From Spirochaeta sp. (GTDB lineage Bacteria > Spirochaetota > Spirochaetia > DSM-27196 > Alkalispirochaetaceae), in the NCBI GenBank assembly GCA_027859055.1, contig JAQIBO010000311.1, forward strand, positions 1-40,572: a stretch of DNA of 40,572 nt, in the 5' to 3' direction. Positions 24,946 through 33,857 of the stretch are shown in pieces. The position numbers and the translations under genes are program-made. The stretch's first letter is position 1; each line of letters starts with the position of its first letter. The notes under the pieces are model-generated. The model was not told where the DNA came from and did no database searches. It saw nothing but the letters and a program-made list of their open reading frames with translations.

Positions 24946-24990
24946 TTGACACATGACAAGTGTTATGTAACATTAGTTATATAACACTTG
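24946..24990 (+). promoter_or_regulatory. Promoter and tandem operator of the TetR-SDR operon
   Basis: Consensus -35 TTGACA at 24946-24951 with a -10 candidate TAACAT 16 bases on. Over it lies a perfect ten-base inverted repeat CAAGTGTTAT/ATAACACTTG (24957-24966 and 24981-24990), within which two GTTAnnTAAC palindromes occur in tandem. This is a likely autoregulatory site for the TetR protein. Confidence 0.7.
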
Positions 24991-25011
24991 ATTTTCGGAG
25001 GAGGCGCGGCC

Positions 25012-25593
25012 ATGGCGCCAAAGACGCAGTTCAGCAAAGACCAGATTATCGAAGCGGCGTTCCGCATCGCCTGCCGGGACGGTATGGACGGCATTACCGT
25101 CAGGAAGATTGCTGCCGAACTCGGCAGTTCCGTCGCGCCGGTCTACGTCAACTTCAGTGATCTGGAAGGAGTACGGGATGCTGTTGTGGACAGGATCGTC
25201 CACATCAGTCGCGAAATTCTGGAAGAGACCGGAACGGGGCGGCCCTTCCGGGATATCGGGCTTGCAAGCATTCGCTTTGCCCGGCGGTACCCGGTTATAT
25301 CCCGGGATCTCACCCTGCGCCCCAATCGCTACCTTGGAGCGTATCGTTCCCGAATGGACGATAGCCTGGCGGGACGCATGGAAGCCGATCCCGACCTGGC
25401 AGAGCTGTCGCCTGATCAGCGCCGGGAGCTCCTGTTCAGGATGCAGGTGTTCCAGACAGGGCTTACCGTCATGACCTCGACGGGGCAGCTTCCGCAGGAT
25501 ACAACCGAAACCGAACTCACGGGCATTATGGAACGTGCCGCTGAAGACTTTATAGCCGCCGAACTCCGGCGCACAAGGGAGGAGAACTCATGA
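25012..25593 (+). CDS. TetR/AcrR-family regulator
   Basis: A 193-residue repressor. The N-terminal HTH is clear (QIIEAAFRIACRDGMDGITV, RKIAAELGSSVAPVYVNF). The C-terminal ligand domain is helical and not assigned. GGAGGAGG precedes ATG 25012; the track start is eight codons too long. The stop overlaps the SDR start (ATGA), so it controls that enzyme and, through the upstream palindromes, itself. Confidence 0.92.
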   Translation: MAPKTQFSKDQIIEAAFRIACRDGMDGITVRKIAAELGSSVAPVYVNFSDLEGVRDAVVDRIVHISREILEETGTGRPFRDIGLASIRFARRYPVISRDLTLRPNRYLGAYRSRMDDSLAGRMEADPDLAELSPDQRRELLFRMQVFQTGLTVMTSTGQLPQDTTETELTGIMERAAEDFIAAELRRTREENS

Positions 25594-26666
25594 ATCAGGA
25601 ACCGCGGATCGTCATTATCACCGGCGCCAACTCGGGTATCGGCAAGGCAGCAACGGAACGCTTTGCCGGCGAGGGGTACCAGGTCGTCATGGCGTGCAGA
25701 AGTACCGAACGGGCGGCGCCGGTCCGGGAGGACATTGCCCGGCGGACCGGTATGGCGACGATAGATCTGATGGAGCTGGACACGTCCTCCCGGGAGTCAA
25801 TTGCCGCCTTCGCAGAGAGTTTCGCAGCGCGGTATCCCCGGCTGGATATTCTTATCCACAACGCCGCCTACTTCAACCACGGTGAGTCCTACCGGTTGAA
25901 CCGGGACGGCATTGAGATCGCCTTTGCAACCAACGTCGTCGGTCCCTACCTGCTGACCTCCCTTCTCCGGGAACACCTGCGCCGCGCGGATGACCCTCGG
26001 GTTCTCAACGTCGGCAGCAACATCATCAAGCACTTCTTCAGTCCGAAAATGACGATGGACCTTTCGGATCTGCAGGGGAGCCCGGCAGAACGCAGCGCCG
26101 CGGTCGAGGGAAGTGGCCCGTTGAAGCCGGGGCTCACGGTGGAACGGACCGGTCCCGAGAGGTCCAGCGTGTACCGGCGGTACTGCCGCTCAAAGATGGC
26201 GCTGCTGATGCTCACTCGAGTAATCGCGGAAGAGTTCCGGCCCGACGGAATCGCGGTAAATTACCTGCAGGTCAACGGGGCAAAGCTTTCCCGGGAAACG
26301 GTCCGGAAGTTCAGCCTCTCCTTCCGTATTCTGGGACGCCTGCAAAGTCTCTTTCTGAAGGCGCCGGAGTTCATGGCGGACCGCTATTTCCCGGTAACGA
26401 CGGCCCCGGAGTATCGCGGTATCACGGGACGGAACATCAACCACCGGCTGGAAATCATGAAACCCGCGCCCACCACCACCCCGGAGGGTACACCGCTCCG
26501 GTTTATGGACGAGATCAGAATCACCACCGGTGCAGACTATTATCCGGTCATCGCCGAAGATGAGGAACTACAGGCCGAGGTGCTGCAGATCTGTCAAATG
26601 AACAGTTCCCGTGAAACACCACATGACCACCTGGCGGCAGCAGATTCCGCTTCCATCAGCCCGTGA
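25590..26666 (+). CDS. Short-chain dehydrogenase/reductase
   Basis: A 358-residue NAD(P)-dependent oxidoreductase, longer than the 250-residue SDR norm and like the retinol dehydrogenase/WWOX group. Cofactor motif TGANSGIGKAA at residues 10-20, NAA at about 91, active site YCRSK (Tyr-x3-Lys) at about 195. A C-terminal extension of about 90 residues is not recognised. Cotranscribed with the TetR gene. The substrate is unknown, perhaps a lipid or xenobiotic alcohol or ketone. Confidence 0.9.
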   Translation: MNQEPRIVIITGANSGIGKAATERFAGEGYQVVMACRSTERAAPVREDIARRTGMATIDLMELDTSSRESIAAFAESFAARYPRLDILIHNAAYFNHGESYRLNRDGIEIAFATNVVGPYLLTSLLREHLRRADDPRVLNVGSNIIKHFFSPKMTMDLSDLQGSPAERSAAVEGSGPLKPGLTVERTGPERSSVYRRYCRSKMALLMLTRVIAEEFRPDGIAVNYLQVNGAKLSRETVRKFSLSFRILGRLQSLFLKAPEFMADRYFPVTTAPEYRGITGRNINHRLEIMKPAPTTTPEGTPLRFMDEIRITTGADYYPVIAEDEELQAEVLQICQMNSSRETPHDHLAAADSASISP

Positions 26667-26678
26667 GCCGGCGGCAGT

Positions 26679-27632
26679 CTATCGATACGCCTGGTCTATT
26701 GCACTCCGCAGTGCGGCGATGTGGCCAGGGCGGACACCGCAGCAGCCCCCGACGGCGCGTGCGCCGTGAGCCACCCACTCCATGGCGGCGGCTGTGAACT
26801 CGTCGGGGGAGAGGGTGTTGTCAAAACGCCAATTGGGAATCTCGAACACGCCGTGGTGCGGGTACGCGTAAACGGGACCGTCCCAGACCTCGCCAAGCGC
26901 CTGAAGCGCCTCGGGTATGAGCTCAGTATCGCTGTGCATCACGCCCACCGCCTGCGGCGTGCCACCCCCGTCGAGTACGCGCGCCACGCCCTCTTTGAAC
27001 GGCGTCTGTGAACCGTAGAGGCACAGCCCGCCCTGCGGGCCGCGGTCGGCACTGAATCCCAGCCAGACCGGCAATGCAGTTTCCATGGCGGCATCCAGAC
27101 ACAACCGCGTCTGGGTGACGTCGCGCATCATCTCAAGCATGATCAGATCCACACCGACATCCGCGATGATCTCAGCCTGAGCCCGGTAGCCATCGCCGGG
27201 ATCACCTGCTTCTGCTATCACCGATCGTTCCAGGCCGGTGGTGAGGGTTGTCGTGGACATCGATCCGGCTACCCACACCGGCCGTTCCTGATGATGGGGT
27301 TGTGTCTTCCCGGCGTCCCGGGCGGCCAGGGCCAGCTTGAGAGCCTCGCGGTTTGCCGCGTCAAACTCGCCGGGCAGGCCGGCACTCACCATCAAATGGT
27401 AGTTGCAGGAATACGTGTTGGCGATGATGATCTCCGCGCCGGCGTCGATATATGCACTATGTACCTGACGAAGAATTTCGGGGTCCGTGAGCGCTGCTCG
27501 CGCGCTCCAGAGATCTTTGTGCAGCGTCGCGCCCATCCGTTCGAGTTCCGTTCCCGTGCCGCCGTCGATAAGAACAGGAGGACCTTCTGTGAGGCGGGCG
27601 GCAAGAGCATCGGTGGCAGCAATCGAGTCCAT
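26679..27632 (-). CDS. Homocysteine S-methyltransferase family protein
   Basis: A 317-residue barrel enzyme that moves a methyl group to homocysteine or a similar thiol. Motifs: IDGGTGTELERMG at the start, ANTYSCN near 72, GSMSTTTL, EMMRDV, and the zinc pair in GGCCGVRPGHI (C297, C298). The third zinc ligand, normally Cys in a strand reading GVNC, is replaced: the text is VGVMHSDTEL with His at 233. ATG 27632 with AAGG is chosen over GTG 27647. It stands alone and is convergent with the SDR gene. Confidence 0.88.
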   Translation of the reverse strand: MDSIAATDALAARLTEGPPVLIDGGTGTELERMGATLHKDLWSARAALTDPEILRQVHSAYIDAGAEIIIANTYSCNYHLMVSAGLPGEFDAANREALKLALAARDAGKTQPHHQERPVWVAGSMSTTTLTTGLERSVIAEAGDPGDGYRAQAEIIADVGVDLIMLEMMRDVTQTRLCLDAAMETALPVWLGFSADRGPQGGLCLYGSQTPFKEGVARVLDGGGTPQAVGVMHSDTELIPEALQALGEVWDGPVYAYPHHGVFEIPNWRFDNTLSPDEFTAAAMEWVAHGARAVGGCCGVRPGHIAALRSAIDQAYR

Positions 27633-27737
27633 ACCCAACCTTCGCACTGAACGGAGAATTTGTCACCCGTTTTGCCGTTCCCGACCCTCGTTGACAGGAA
27701 GGACACTCATGGGCTCTACTCCCACAATCTGTCGATG

Positions 27738-28423
27738 TGTGAGCTCTCATTGATACTCAGGAAAATACCCGTCACCACATCCGTACACTATCCGCTTGCC
27801 CGGGACCGCTTCACCTGGCTGGCGTATGGCATGCTCGCGTACTACGCATATATGCAGTCGATGCTGGGACCACTGGTGCCATTGCACTGGCGCTGCGATT
27901 CGGCCGTGATCCGGTTCCCGAGTCTGCCGGACCCGGCCACCAACGTTTGTCGGGCGAAGAACCGGAGGCTCGTACGCCCACAGGTCTGTTCTGAATCTAC
28001 TGGCTCGTTGTTGTGTCTGTTGTTGCCGCAGAGTGGTGCCTGGTTTTCTGGGGAGCTGACTTTCTGGAGAACGCGGTCGGGCTGCCCGAGGCGACGGCGG
28101 CAACGCTTCTGACGGTGTTCTGGCTGGCCGGACGAGCCTGGTTGAACGTGGCAGGCCTGTTTGTGGTGGGGCTGGGCTTCTCAAATCTCTTCCCCCTTGC
28201 GATGTCCGCCACCGTGGGTGCCGCGCCGGAGCAGGCAAACGCCGCAAGCGCCCGGATATCCCTGGGAGCGGGATTGGCCATTCTGATCGTACCGTTGACG
28301 CTTGGTGGATTTGCGGACCAGGTGGGGATCTTCAACGCCTACGGACTGGTAGCGGTGTTGCTGGTTGTCGCTACCTCGCTGGCTTTGCTCGCCAATCGGC
28401 TTGGCGGGGCGCGACGCCGGTAA
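27738..28423 (+). pseudogene. MFS transporter, broken by deletion, frameshift and stop
   Basis: The first helix is readable (DRFTWLAYGMLAYYAYMQSM, then LGPLVPL). Then a large part of the N-terminal half is missing, and from about 27882 a different frame reads ALALRFGRDPVPESAG and GEEPEARTPTGLF, a stop, then IYWLVVVSVVAAEWCLVFWG and the C-terminal helices to RLGGARRR. The stop TGA near 27993 is most simply a mutated TGG. Only the last 136 codons are open. It is not functional as a transporter. Confidence 0.8.
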
Positions 28424-28531
28424 CTCGACCGCCTCACTCGGGCTTCGCGGGCAGCCGAACAGGCAAGACGCGTTCGCGAAGGGGTTTCCCTACGGGGAGC
28501 TTCCGTTCTTCCTTGATATTGAAGGGCTCCT

Positions 28532-28549
28532 GCCCGGCTTTCGCCGGGC
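28532..28549. other. Small GC-rich stem-loop after the MFS remnant
   Basis: GCCCGGC-TTTC-GCCGGGC, followed on plus by GCCTTTCC. It may be a weak terminator between the MFS remnant and the cupredoxin gene, but there is no real T-run. Confidence 0.3.
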
Positions 28550-28614
28550 GCCTTTCCAATGAAGTCCGTAGTGGTTCGGAAATCCGGTGCCTCCGGTATG
28601 TAACTCGCGAGCGG

Positions 28615-28995
28615 TTATCCTTCGACGATGAAGGTTCCCCACATGCCTCGAGCCCGGTGGTTTCCGACGCTGCAGTAGAACTCGAACTCACCCGCCTCGT
28701 CCGCGACAAACTCGATTGTCTCGGAGGTGCCACCGCTGTACTGGCTGGTAGCGGCGTCAAATTCATCGATTACCCAGTCGTGAAAACCACCGGTATTTCG
28801 AAAGGTCAGCCGAATACGGTCGCCTTCGTTGACGCGGATTTCCTCGGGAATGAAGCTCAGCCCGTCGTTTTCAACGGTTATTTCCTTCACCGATGCACTA
28901 CTATCAGTAACGTCGATGACCTCCTGAGCTATCGCAGGAAGAGCGGCCAGCAGGACAAACAAAAGACTAATAACGACGATCCTTATTGTTTTCAT
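28615..28995 (-). CDS. Periplasmic cupredoxin (blue copper) domain protein
   Basis: A 126-residue exported protein with a signal peptide (MKTIRIVVISLLFVLLAALPAIAQ). The cupredoxin fold has the expected type 1 copper ligands: His in GGFHDW, Cys in FEFYCSVGNH, the His of that motif, and Met in RARGMWG. It would carry electrons or buffer copper in the periplasm. ATG 28995 is six bases after TATCTT with TTGACT 18 bases further up, and there is no ribosome site. The longer track start at 29031 is rejected. Confidence 0.9.
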   Translation of the reverse strand: MKTIRIVVISLLFVLLAALPAIAQEVIDVTDSSASVKEITVENDGLSFIPEEIRVNEGDRIRLTFRNTGGFHDWVIDEFDAATSQYSGGTSETIEFVADEAGEFEFYCSVGNHRARGMWGTFIVEG

Positions 28996-29031
28996 GGTGG
29001 CAAGATAGATATTGTATACCTGCATAGTCAA
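28996..29031 (-). promoter_or_regulatory. Leaderless promoter of the cupredoxin gene
   Basis: Minus strand TTGACT (29031-29026), 18 bases, TATCTT (29007-29002), GCCACC, ATG. Confidence 0.6.
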
Positions 29032-29126
29032 CTATTTTCTCGCGTTTCCCGGTCTTTTCGCGTCACCCGCCGTGTGGTTACGGCCGGCACGAATCCCGGC
29101 AATGCGGATACGGAACGCGGGCGCGC

Positions 29127-29624
29127 CTATTTGGGCCCCTTCTTGACCATGAGCAGGAACATTGCCCCTGAACCAACAACCGCGGCGACCAGAAACTGGT
29201 AGGTCACGAGGGTCGGGACCGTCCACGTCGCAACACCCGCTATGAGTTGAAGAATCCCCCCGGCGACAAAAGTGGTCGGAGTCCACCAGAGCGCGTTCAG
29301 GAGGAATCCGATCCCCATGATCACGAGCCAGAAGGCGCCGAGACGGATTGGCGAGAGCCACCCGAAACCGGGCCACCCAAAAGACCCAAATGAGGCGATC
29401 ATGCCGAAGCCAACAACGATGATCCAGAGGAGGAGAATCTTACGAAGCTTCGGTACCTTGAACGACATGTACATGAACATCGGAATGAGTCCGATGACTG
29501 TTAGCACGAGCCATACCCAGTTTATTCCAGGGGCCTGCCAGAAGTGGGTCCAGACCCAGCCTATGAGCTCAACAATGCCCCAGGTACAGAAGACGATTCT
29601 TGGTTTTGTCCAGAATTTTGCCAT
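29127..29624 (-). CDS. Integral membrane protein, about five to six helices
   Basis: A 165-residue membrane protein, very rich in Trp, Phe and Gly (FGSFGWPGFGWLSPIR). Helices at about residues 8-25, 33-52, 58-75, 85-105, 112-130 and 138-158. No known family or catalytic motif is seen. The N-terminus MAKFWTKPR at 29624 is chosen because the hydrophobic region starts there; AGGG lies close to it. It lies 131 bases upstream of the cupredoxin gene on the same strand. Confidence 0.7.
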   Translation of the reverse strand: MAKFWTKPRIVFCTWGIVELIGWVWTHFWQAPGINWVWLVLTVIGLIPMFMYMSFKVPKLRKILLLWIIVVGFGMIASFGSFGWPGFGWLSPIRLGAFWLVIMGIGFLLNALWWTPTTFVAGGILQLIAGVATWTVPTLVTYQFLVAAVVGSGAMFLLMVKKGPK

Positions 29625-29701
29625 GTACCCTAAGGTAATACTATGACGCCCCTTCTGTGTACGAAATACGACAGGCGACGGGAGCGTTCTCACCCCCGGT
29701 T

Positions 29702-30424
29702 TCAGAACCCCCGCTCCAGATGGGCGCCTGATACGCGGTAGCGGAAATTGTGCGGGGGCCCCTCCCAGCCACGAATCGTCTCGACGATGAGTACGGCAGT
29801 TCGCGCCTCGTAGGGGCTCGGAAAATGTCCGCCGACTTTCACCTCAAGAAACCCGCCCACGCTGCCGTCCCACTCCGCGCGGGTGATTCGCTTCTCCGCA
29901 CCGGACTCGCGGCGCACCCAGACCTCGTACGCACCAATAACCCCGAAATCTTCTTCACCGGGCAGGATCTCTTCATACTCCTCTGGTCGGAGTTCAGCCT
30001 CCGCGACGCCGGATGCCCAGCGGTAGGGAAACTCTTGAAGCCTGGCCGAAGCGAGATCGACCCCATTGCCTTCGATGAAGGCAACCACTTCCGCGCCGTA
30101 GGCTTCCCAGGCCTCTTCAAAGGAAGGTGGTTGCGGCCGGCTTTCGTAAAAGGAGGTCTCAGCAACCACGCCGTCGGTTATCATGTTCTGGACGACCACA
30201 TCGATCTGGATAAACGGTCCGGTGGCATCGTCAAAGTTTCTGAACGTTGCGTAGGCGAAGCGGCCGTCCGGTGACCACCCGAGTGGATAGAAACCGTGGG
30301 ATACATAGCTCCAGCGATCAACATCCATGCCCCAGGCATCCGTTGGTACGGGCTGCGCGCCCGCGATGTTCCATCCCGATAACAGCAAGACGGCTCCAAA
30401 AACTGCGAGACGTTTCGTGTTCAT
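29702..30424 (-). CDS. Exported protein of unknown function
   Basis: A 240-residue protein with a signal peptide (MNTKRLAVFGAVLLLSGWNI, then AGAQ). The mature part contains GWSPDGRFAYATFR, a text seen in beta-propeller or WD40-like strands, and a C-terminal beta-rich part. No enzyme motif is visible. ATG 30424 lies seven bases after a perfect TATAAT and there is no ribosome site; another ATG at 30430 is only one base after that box. Confidence 0.65.
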   Translation of the reverse strand: MNTKRLAVFGAVLLLSGWNIAGAQPVPTDAWGMDVDRWSYVSHGFYPLGWSPDGRFAYATFRNFDDATGPFIQIDVVVQNMITDGVVAETSFYESRPQPPSFEEAWEAYGAEVVAFIEGNGVDLASARLQEFPYRWASGVAEAELRPEEYEEILPGEEDFGVIGAYEVWVRRESGAEKRITRAEWDGSVGGFLEVKVGGHFPSPYEARTAVLIVETIRGWEGPPHNFRYRVSGAHLERGF

Positions 30425-30534
30425 GTACATGATTATACGCTGACATACACGCAAACGGAACAGCAATTTTCCAGTTGCAGGGTATCAAAAACGGCGATCG
30501 AGGAGCTGCTCCACCGGAGGGTTGCGCCGGCTTA

Positions 30535-31290
30535 TTACAACGGTGGAAGCAGGACTCCCGTCAGGAGCAATGCCAGAACAATCAGCGGTGCGGGAACCTT
30601 CGTAAAGAAGAGCAACGCCGCCGTAACGAGAATTACGCCCACGTTGAGGACTGAAAGCCCCGCAGAGAGGCCAAGGACAACCACCGAGACCGCGATCACC
30701 CCCCCCGCGACCGCGTTAATGCCCCTGAGAGCGAGGCGTACGGCGCCAATACCTTTCAGTTCTTCCCAGACGGGGTAGACGAAGAAAATGAGGAGGATGC
30801 CCCAAAACTGACCATGGGCCCCGGCAGTCCTTGAACCAGGCCGTAGCCGGTCAGAAACTCCTGGTTGGTCATGAAATGTCGGAGGTCTACGAGTTCGCTT
30901 TGCATGATCGGGACCACGACCTGGCCGCCGCCGAAAACGAGGTATCCGTATCGGTAGAAGCTCTCGAAGAGTTGGATCGGTCTCGCCGGTGAAAGCGTCG
31001 CCATCACCAACGCTCCGACGGCGACAACAGCGAAGATCACCAGGAAGCGCCACGGCGGTCGGAGGGGCACCGAGACCCACATGCCCGGCTCGGGTAGCCG
31101 CGTACAGTATGAATCCCACCGCAACAGGCCCGATGAAACGAAGGAAGCCGTTCAGCGCCAGGATTTAAATGAGTGCCTCTTCCGAGAGATAGCCCTTCTT
31201 GTGGACCATATGGTTGAGAAAGACGCCTATATGCGTTTCCGGACCGCCGTAGGCGCCAAGAGAACAGATTCACACGTCCTTAAGGAAGCT
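30535..31290 (-). pseudogene. chrA: Chromate transporter (ChrA) pseudogene
   Basis: Pieces of ChrA lie in several minus-strand frames. The N-terminal CHR domain begins near 31280 (GAYGGPETHIGVFL, HKKGYLSEEALI, a stop, LALNGF) and then jumps to LRFIGPVAVGFILYAATRAG. The C-terminal CHR domain follows (YRYGYLVFGGGQVVVPIMQS, LTGYGLVQGLPGPM), changes frame near 30800, and ends in VLALLLTGVLLPPL. A deletion in the middle, a stop and at least one frameshift leave no functional protein. ChrA exports chromate in intact form. Confidence 0.8.
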
Positions 31291-31613
31291 TCTTCTATAC
31301 GGTGCAATGTCCTGTTGCTGTCCACTCGTCTTTCTGTTCACGCAGGTCTTCCTTCTGCTCCAGCAGTTACCTGCCGGGTTTCATCGAGCGTTCCAGCCGG
31401 GAGCCGGGGAATCCCGTCGTGTTTTTCGCGGCAATCGGAACCTGTTGCCGACGACAAGTTTGAGGCCGCGGACCGTACAGGATCAGCACCCTGGTCGGCC
31501 GCAGTAGTTCGGCAATATCGATAGATCTCTGTATCAGAGTTTCAGTGTACGTAACGCACGCAAATCATGCAAATTGCGTGCGTATGATGCCTTCAATTCA
31601 TCCCTATCGCCCC
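31291..31613. other. Gap without a recognised gene
   Basis: Short open frames on plus (31307-31507) have no family resemblance and run over the ChrA remnant edge. It may be the end of another decayed gene. No RNA gene is seen. Confidence 0.4.
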
Positions 31614-31642
31614 TTGACAGAATAACGATATATCATTATATA
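31614..31642 (+). promoter_or_regulatory. Strong promoter of the CoA-disulfide reductase gene
   Basis: Consensus TTGACA (31614-31619), 17 bases, TATATA (31637-31642) in an AT-rich stretch. The leader of about 24 bases carries AGGAG. Contrast with the leaderless promoters elsewhere in the window. Confidence 0.75.
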
Positions 31643-31671
31643 TAAATTATTATACATACCAGGAGAACGAT

Positions 31672-33708
31672 ATGAATGGCATACGGAATATATTGATCAT
31701 TGGCGGCGTTGCCGCCGGCGCAACTGCAGCCGCCCGGGCGCGACGCCTGAACAGTGCGGCAAACATCACGATCCTTGAGGCTGGGTCCGACGTGTCCTTC
31801 GCCAATTGCGGTCTGCCGTACTACCTCGGCGGCGATATCCAACACCGATCCTCACTGATCCTCGCGAGTCCGCAGACGTTTCGGGACCAGTACAACGTGG
31901 ACGTCCACACCAACACGCAGGCGTTGCGGATCGATCGCGAGCACCGGCGCGTCTTTGCGCAGAACACCGCGAGCGGCGAGGAGCACATTTACGATTACGA
32001 TTCTCTGATTCTCGCGCAGGGCGGGAAGCCGATCGCGCCCCCGATTCCCGGCGCCGATTCCGAGCACGTGTTTCAGCTCTGGACACTCGACGACATGGAC
32101 CACATAGATCGGTTCATCGAAGAACGCGCCCCGGAATCCGCGGTCGTTGTCGGCGGTGGTTTTATCGGGCTTGAGATGGTGGAAGCCCTTCGGAAGCGTG
32201 GCATGGACGTTGCACTGGTGGAGATGGCACCGCACGTGATGCCCAACCTCGAGGGCGAGTTCGCCGGGTTTCTGCAGAAGGAACTCCTTGATTACGGGGT
32301 CGACCTTCGTCTCGGACGGTCCCTCACCGCGATCGGCGACGGGACCGCCACGCTAAGCGACGGCACCACCGTAGACGCGGACTTTGTTCTGCTCTCGGTC
32401 GGGGTGCGTCCCACCCTGACTCTTGCGCAGGATGCGGGACTCGAGATCGGAACCGCCGGCGGACTCAGCGTCTCCGAGACGCTCCAGACCAGCGACGAGC
32501 GAATTTTTGCAGCAGGTGACATGGTTGAGGTCACACACACGATCCAGGGGCGGACCGTACGGATGCCCCTTGCCGGCCCCGCCAATCGCCAGGGCCGCAT
32601 CGTCGCGGAAAACGCCCTTGGTGGTGCGCGGCGATACCGGGGTGCATCGGGAACCTCCGTCGTGAAGCTCTTTGGAGCGGTCGCCGGGGCGACGGGACTC
32701 AGCCTGGCCGCGGCACGGGAGGCGGGGTTCGACGCGGATGCAGTGGTCGTCCACAAAGCCAGCCACACCGCGTACTACCCGGGTTCGGAAAAGGTCAGTC
32801 TCATGGTGATCTACGATCGGGAGACCGGAGCAATTCTCGGCGGCCAGGCCGGCGGTCGCGTCGGTGTCGACAAGCGTATTGATGTGATCGCCACGGCGAT
32901 AGCCGGCGGTCTGACGGTAGCGGACCTTGAGGAGCTCGACCTGGCGTATGCACCGCCGTTCAACAGCCCCAACGGACCGGTGAATATGGTCGCCTTCACC
33001 GCGGAGAACAAGCGGTCAGGTTTCAGTCCGGCGATTCTTGCGCAGGATCTGGAGACGTTTGCCATCGACCGGCAGCCGATCGTGATCGATCTCCGTGATC
33101 CGATCAGCTTTGGCAAGGCCAACCTCGCGGGAAGCAACAACCTGAGTCAGAATATGCTGCGAGAGAACCTGGACCAGATTCCACGGGAACACCCGATCGT
33201 GCTGATCAGCGACGATGGACAGAAGGGGCACGTTGTTTTGCGGATGCTCGCAGGAGCCGGATTTGAGACGGTGTACAACCTGAGCGGCGGATATATCTCG
33301 CTTGAGCGTCACGCCCGGGCGGTCGGATACGAGCACCTCCGCGTCGGCCTGCTGCCGGTTGAGCCCAAATCGATCGAGGATCTGGAACACGGCATCACCG
33401 CCGCTGGGATCGACGCCGCCGCGACCGCCGATGCGAACACCGACGCGATCTCCGGAGACGGACCGCTGGTGATCGACGTGCGGACGCCGATGGAGTTTTC
33501 GATGGGCGCCTACCCCGGTGCGGTGAACATATCCCTCGACGAACTTCCCGCCCGGGTCGCCGACCTCGGCGACAAGAACCGCGAGATCATCCTGTACTGC
33601 GCCTCCGGAGCGCGCTCAGCGTATGGGCAGCGAATTCTGCAGCAGCTCGGATATACCAACGTCCGGAACGGTGGAAGTCTCCACGACGTAATGGCCGCGC
33701 AGGCGTAA
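31672..33708 (+). CDS. CoA-disulfide/polysulfide reductase with two C-terminal rhodanese domains
   Basis: A 678-residue flavoprotein. Residues 1-450: FAD site IIGGVAAGATAAARARR, the redox Cys in FANCGLPYY (C46) typical of CoADR/Npsr enzymes, NAD site VVVGGGFIGLEMVEAL near 158, and AAGDMVEV near 280. From about 460 there is a rhodanese domain whose active-site loop reads ISDDGQKG, without Cys. The last 100 residues are a second rhodanese with an intact loop YCASGARS. Such proteins reduce CoA disulfide, per- or polysulfides; the rhodanese passes sulfur to CoA. AGGAG precedes the ATG. Monocistronic, with its own terminator. Confidence 0.92.
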   Translation: MNGIRNILIIGGVAAGATAAARARRLNSAANITILEAGSDVSFANCGLPYYLGGDIQHRSSLILASPQTFRDQYNVDVHTNTQALRIDREHRRVFAQNTASGEEHIYDYDSLILAQGGKPIAPPIPGADSEHVFQLWTLDDMDHIDRFIEERAPESAVVVGGGFIGLEMVEALRKRGMDVALVEMAPHVMPNLEGEFAGFLQKELLDYGVDLRLGRSLTAIGDGTATLSDGTTVDADFVLLSVGVRPTLTLAQDAGLEIGTAGGLSVSETLQTSDERIFAAGDMVEVTHTIQGRTVRMPLAGPANRQGRIVAENALGGARRYRGASGTSVVKLFGAVAGATGLSLAAAREAGFDADAVVVHKASHTAYYPGSEKVSLMVIYDRETGAILGGQAGGRVGVDKRIDVIATAIAGGLTVADLEELDLAYAPPFNSPNGPVNMVAFTAENKRSGFSPAILAQDLETFAIDRQPIVIDLRDPISFGKANLAGSNNLSQNMLRENLDQIPREHPIVLISDDGQKGHVVLRMLAGAGFETVYNLSGGYISLERHARAVGYEHLRVGLLPVEPKSIEDLEHGITAAGIDAAATADANTDAISGDGPLVIDVRTPMEFSMGAYPGAVNISLDELPARVADLGDKNREIILYCASGARSAYGQRILQQLGYTNVRNGGSLHDVMAAQA

Positions 33709-33722
33709 GCCTGCGTCTTTAT
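33698..33722 (+). terminator. Intrinsic terminator overlapping the reductase stop codon
   Basis: CGCAGGC-GTAA-GCCTGCG followed by TCTTTAT. The loop contains the TAA stop codon of the gene. Confidence 0.7.
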
Positions 33723-33857
33723 GACGATGCGCGGGTGACTGCGGTCTATGTGCCGAGATATGCGCCAACGTCGAAATCGGCCTGGTTGAGAAAGTTCGGA
33801 AGCGTTGTCCGTGTTCAAAATCTTGACTATGCAACATGGTCATAATAGTCGTCACGT

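Noticed and set aside
31081-31524. 147-residue plus ORF beside the ChrA remnant
   Set aside because: It begins inside the antisense of ChrA and has no family resemblance.
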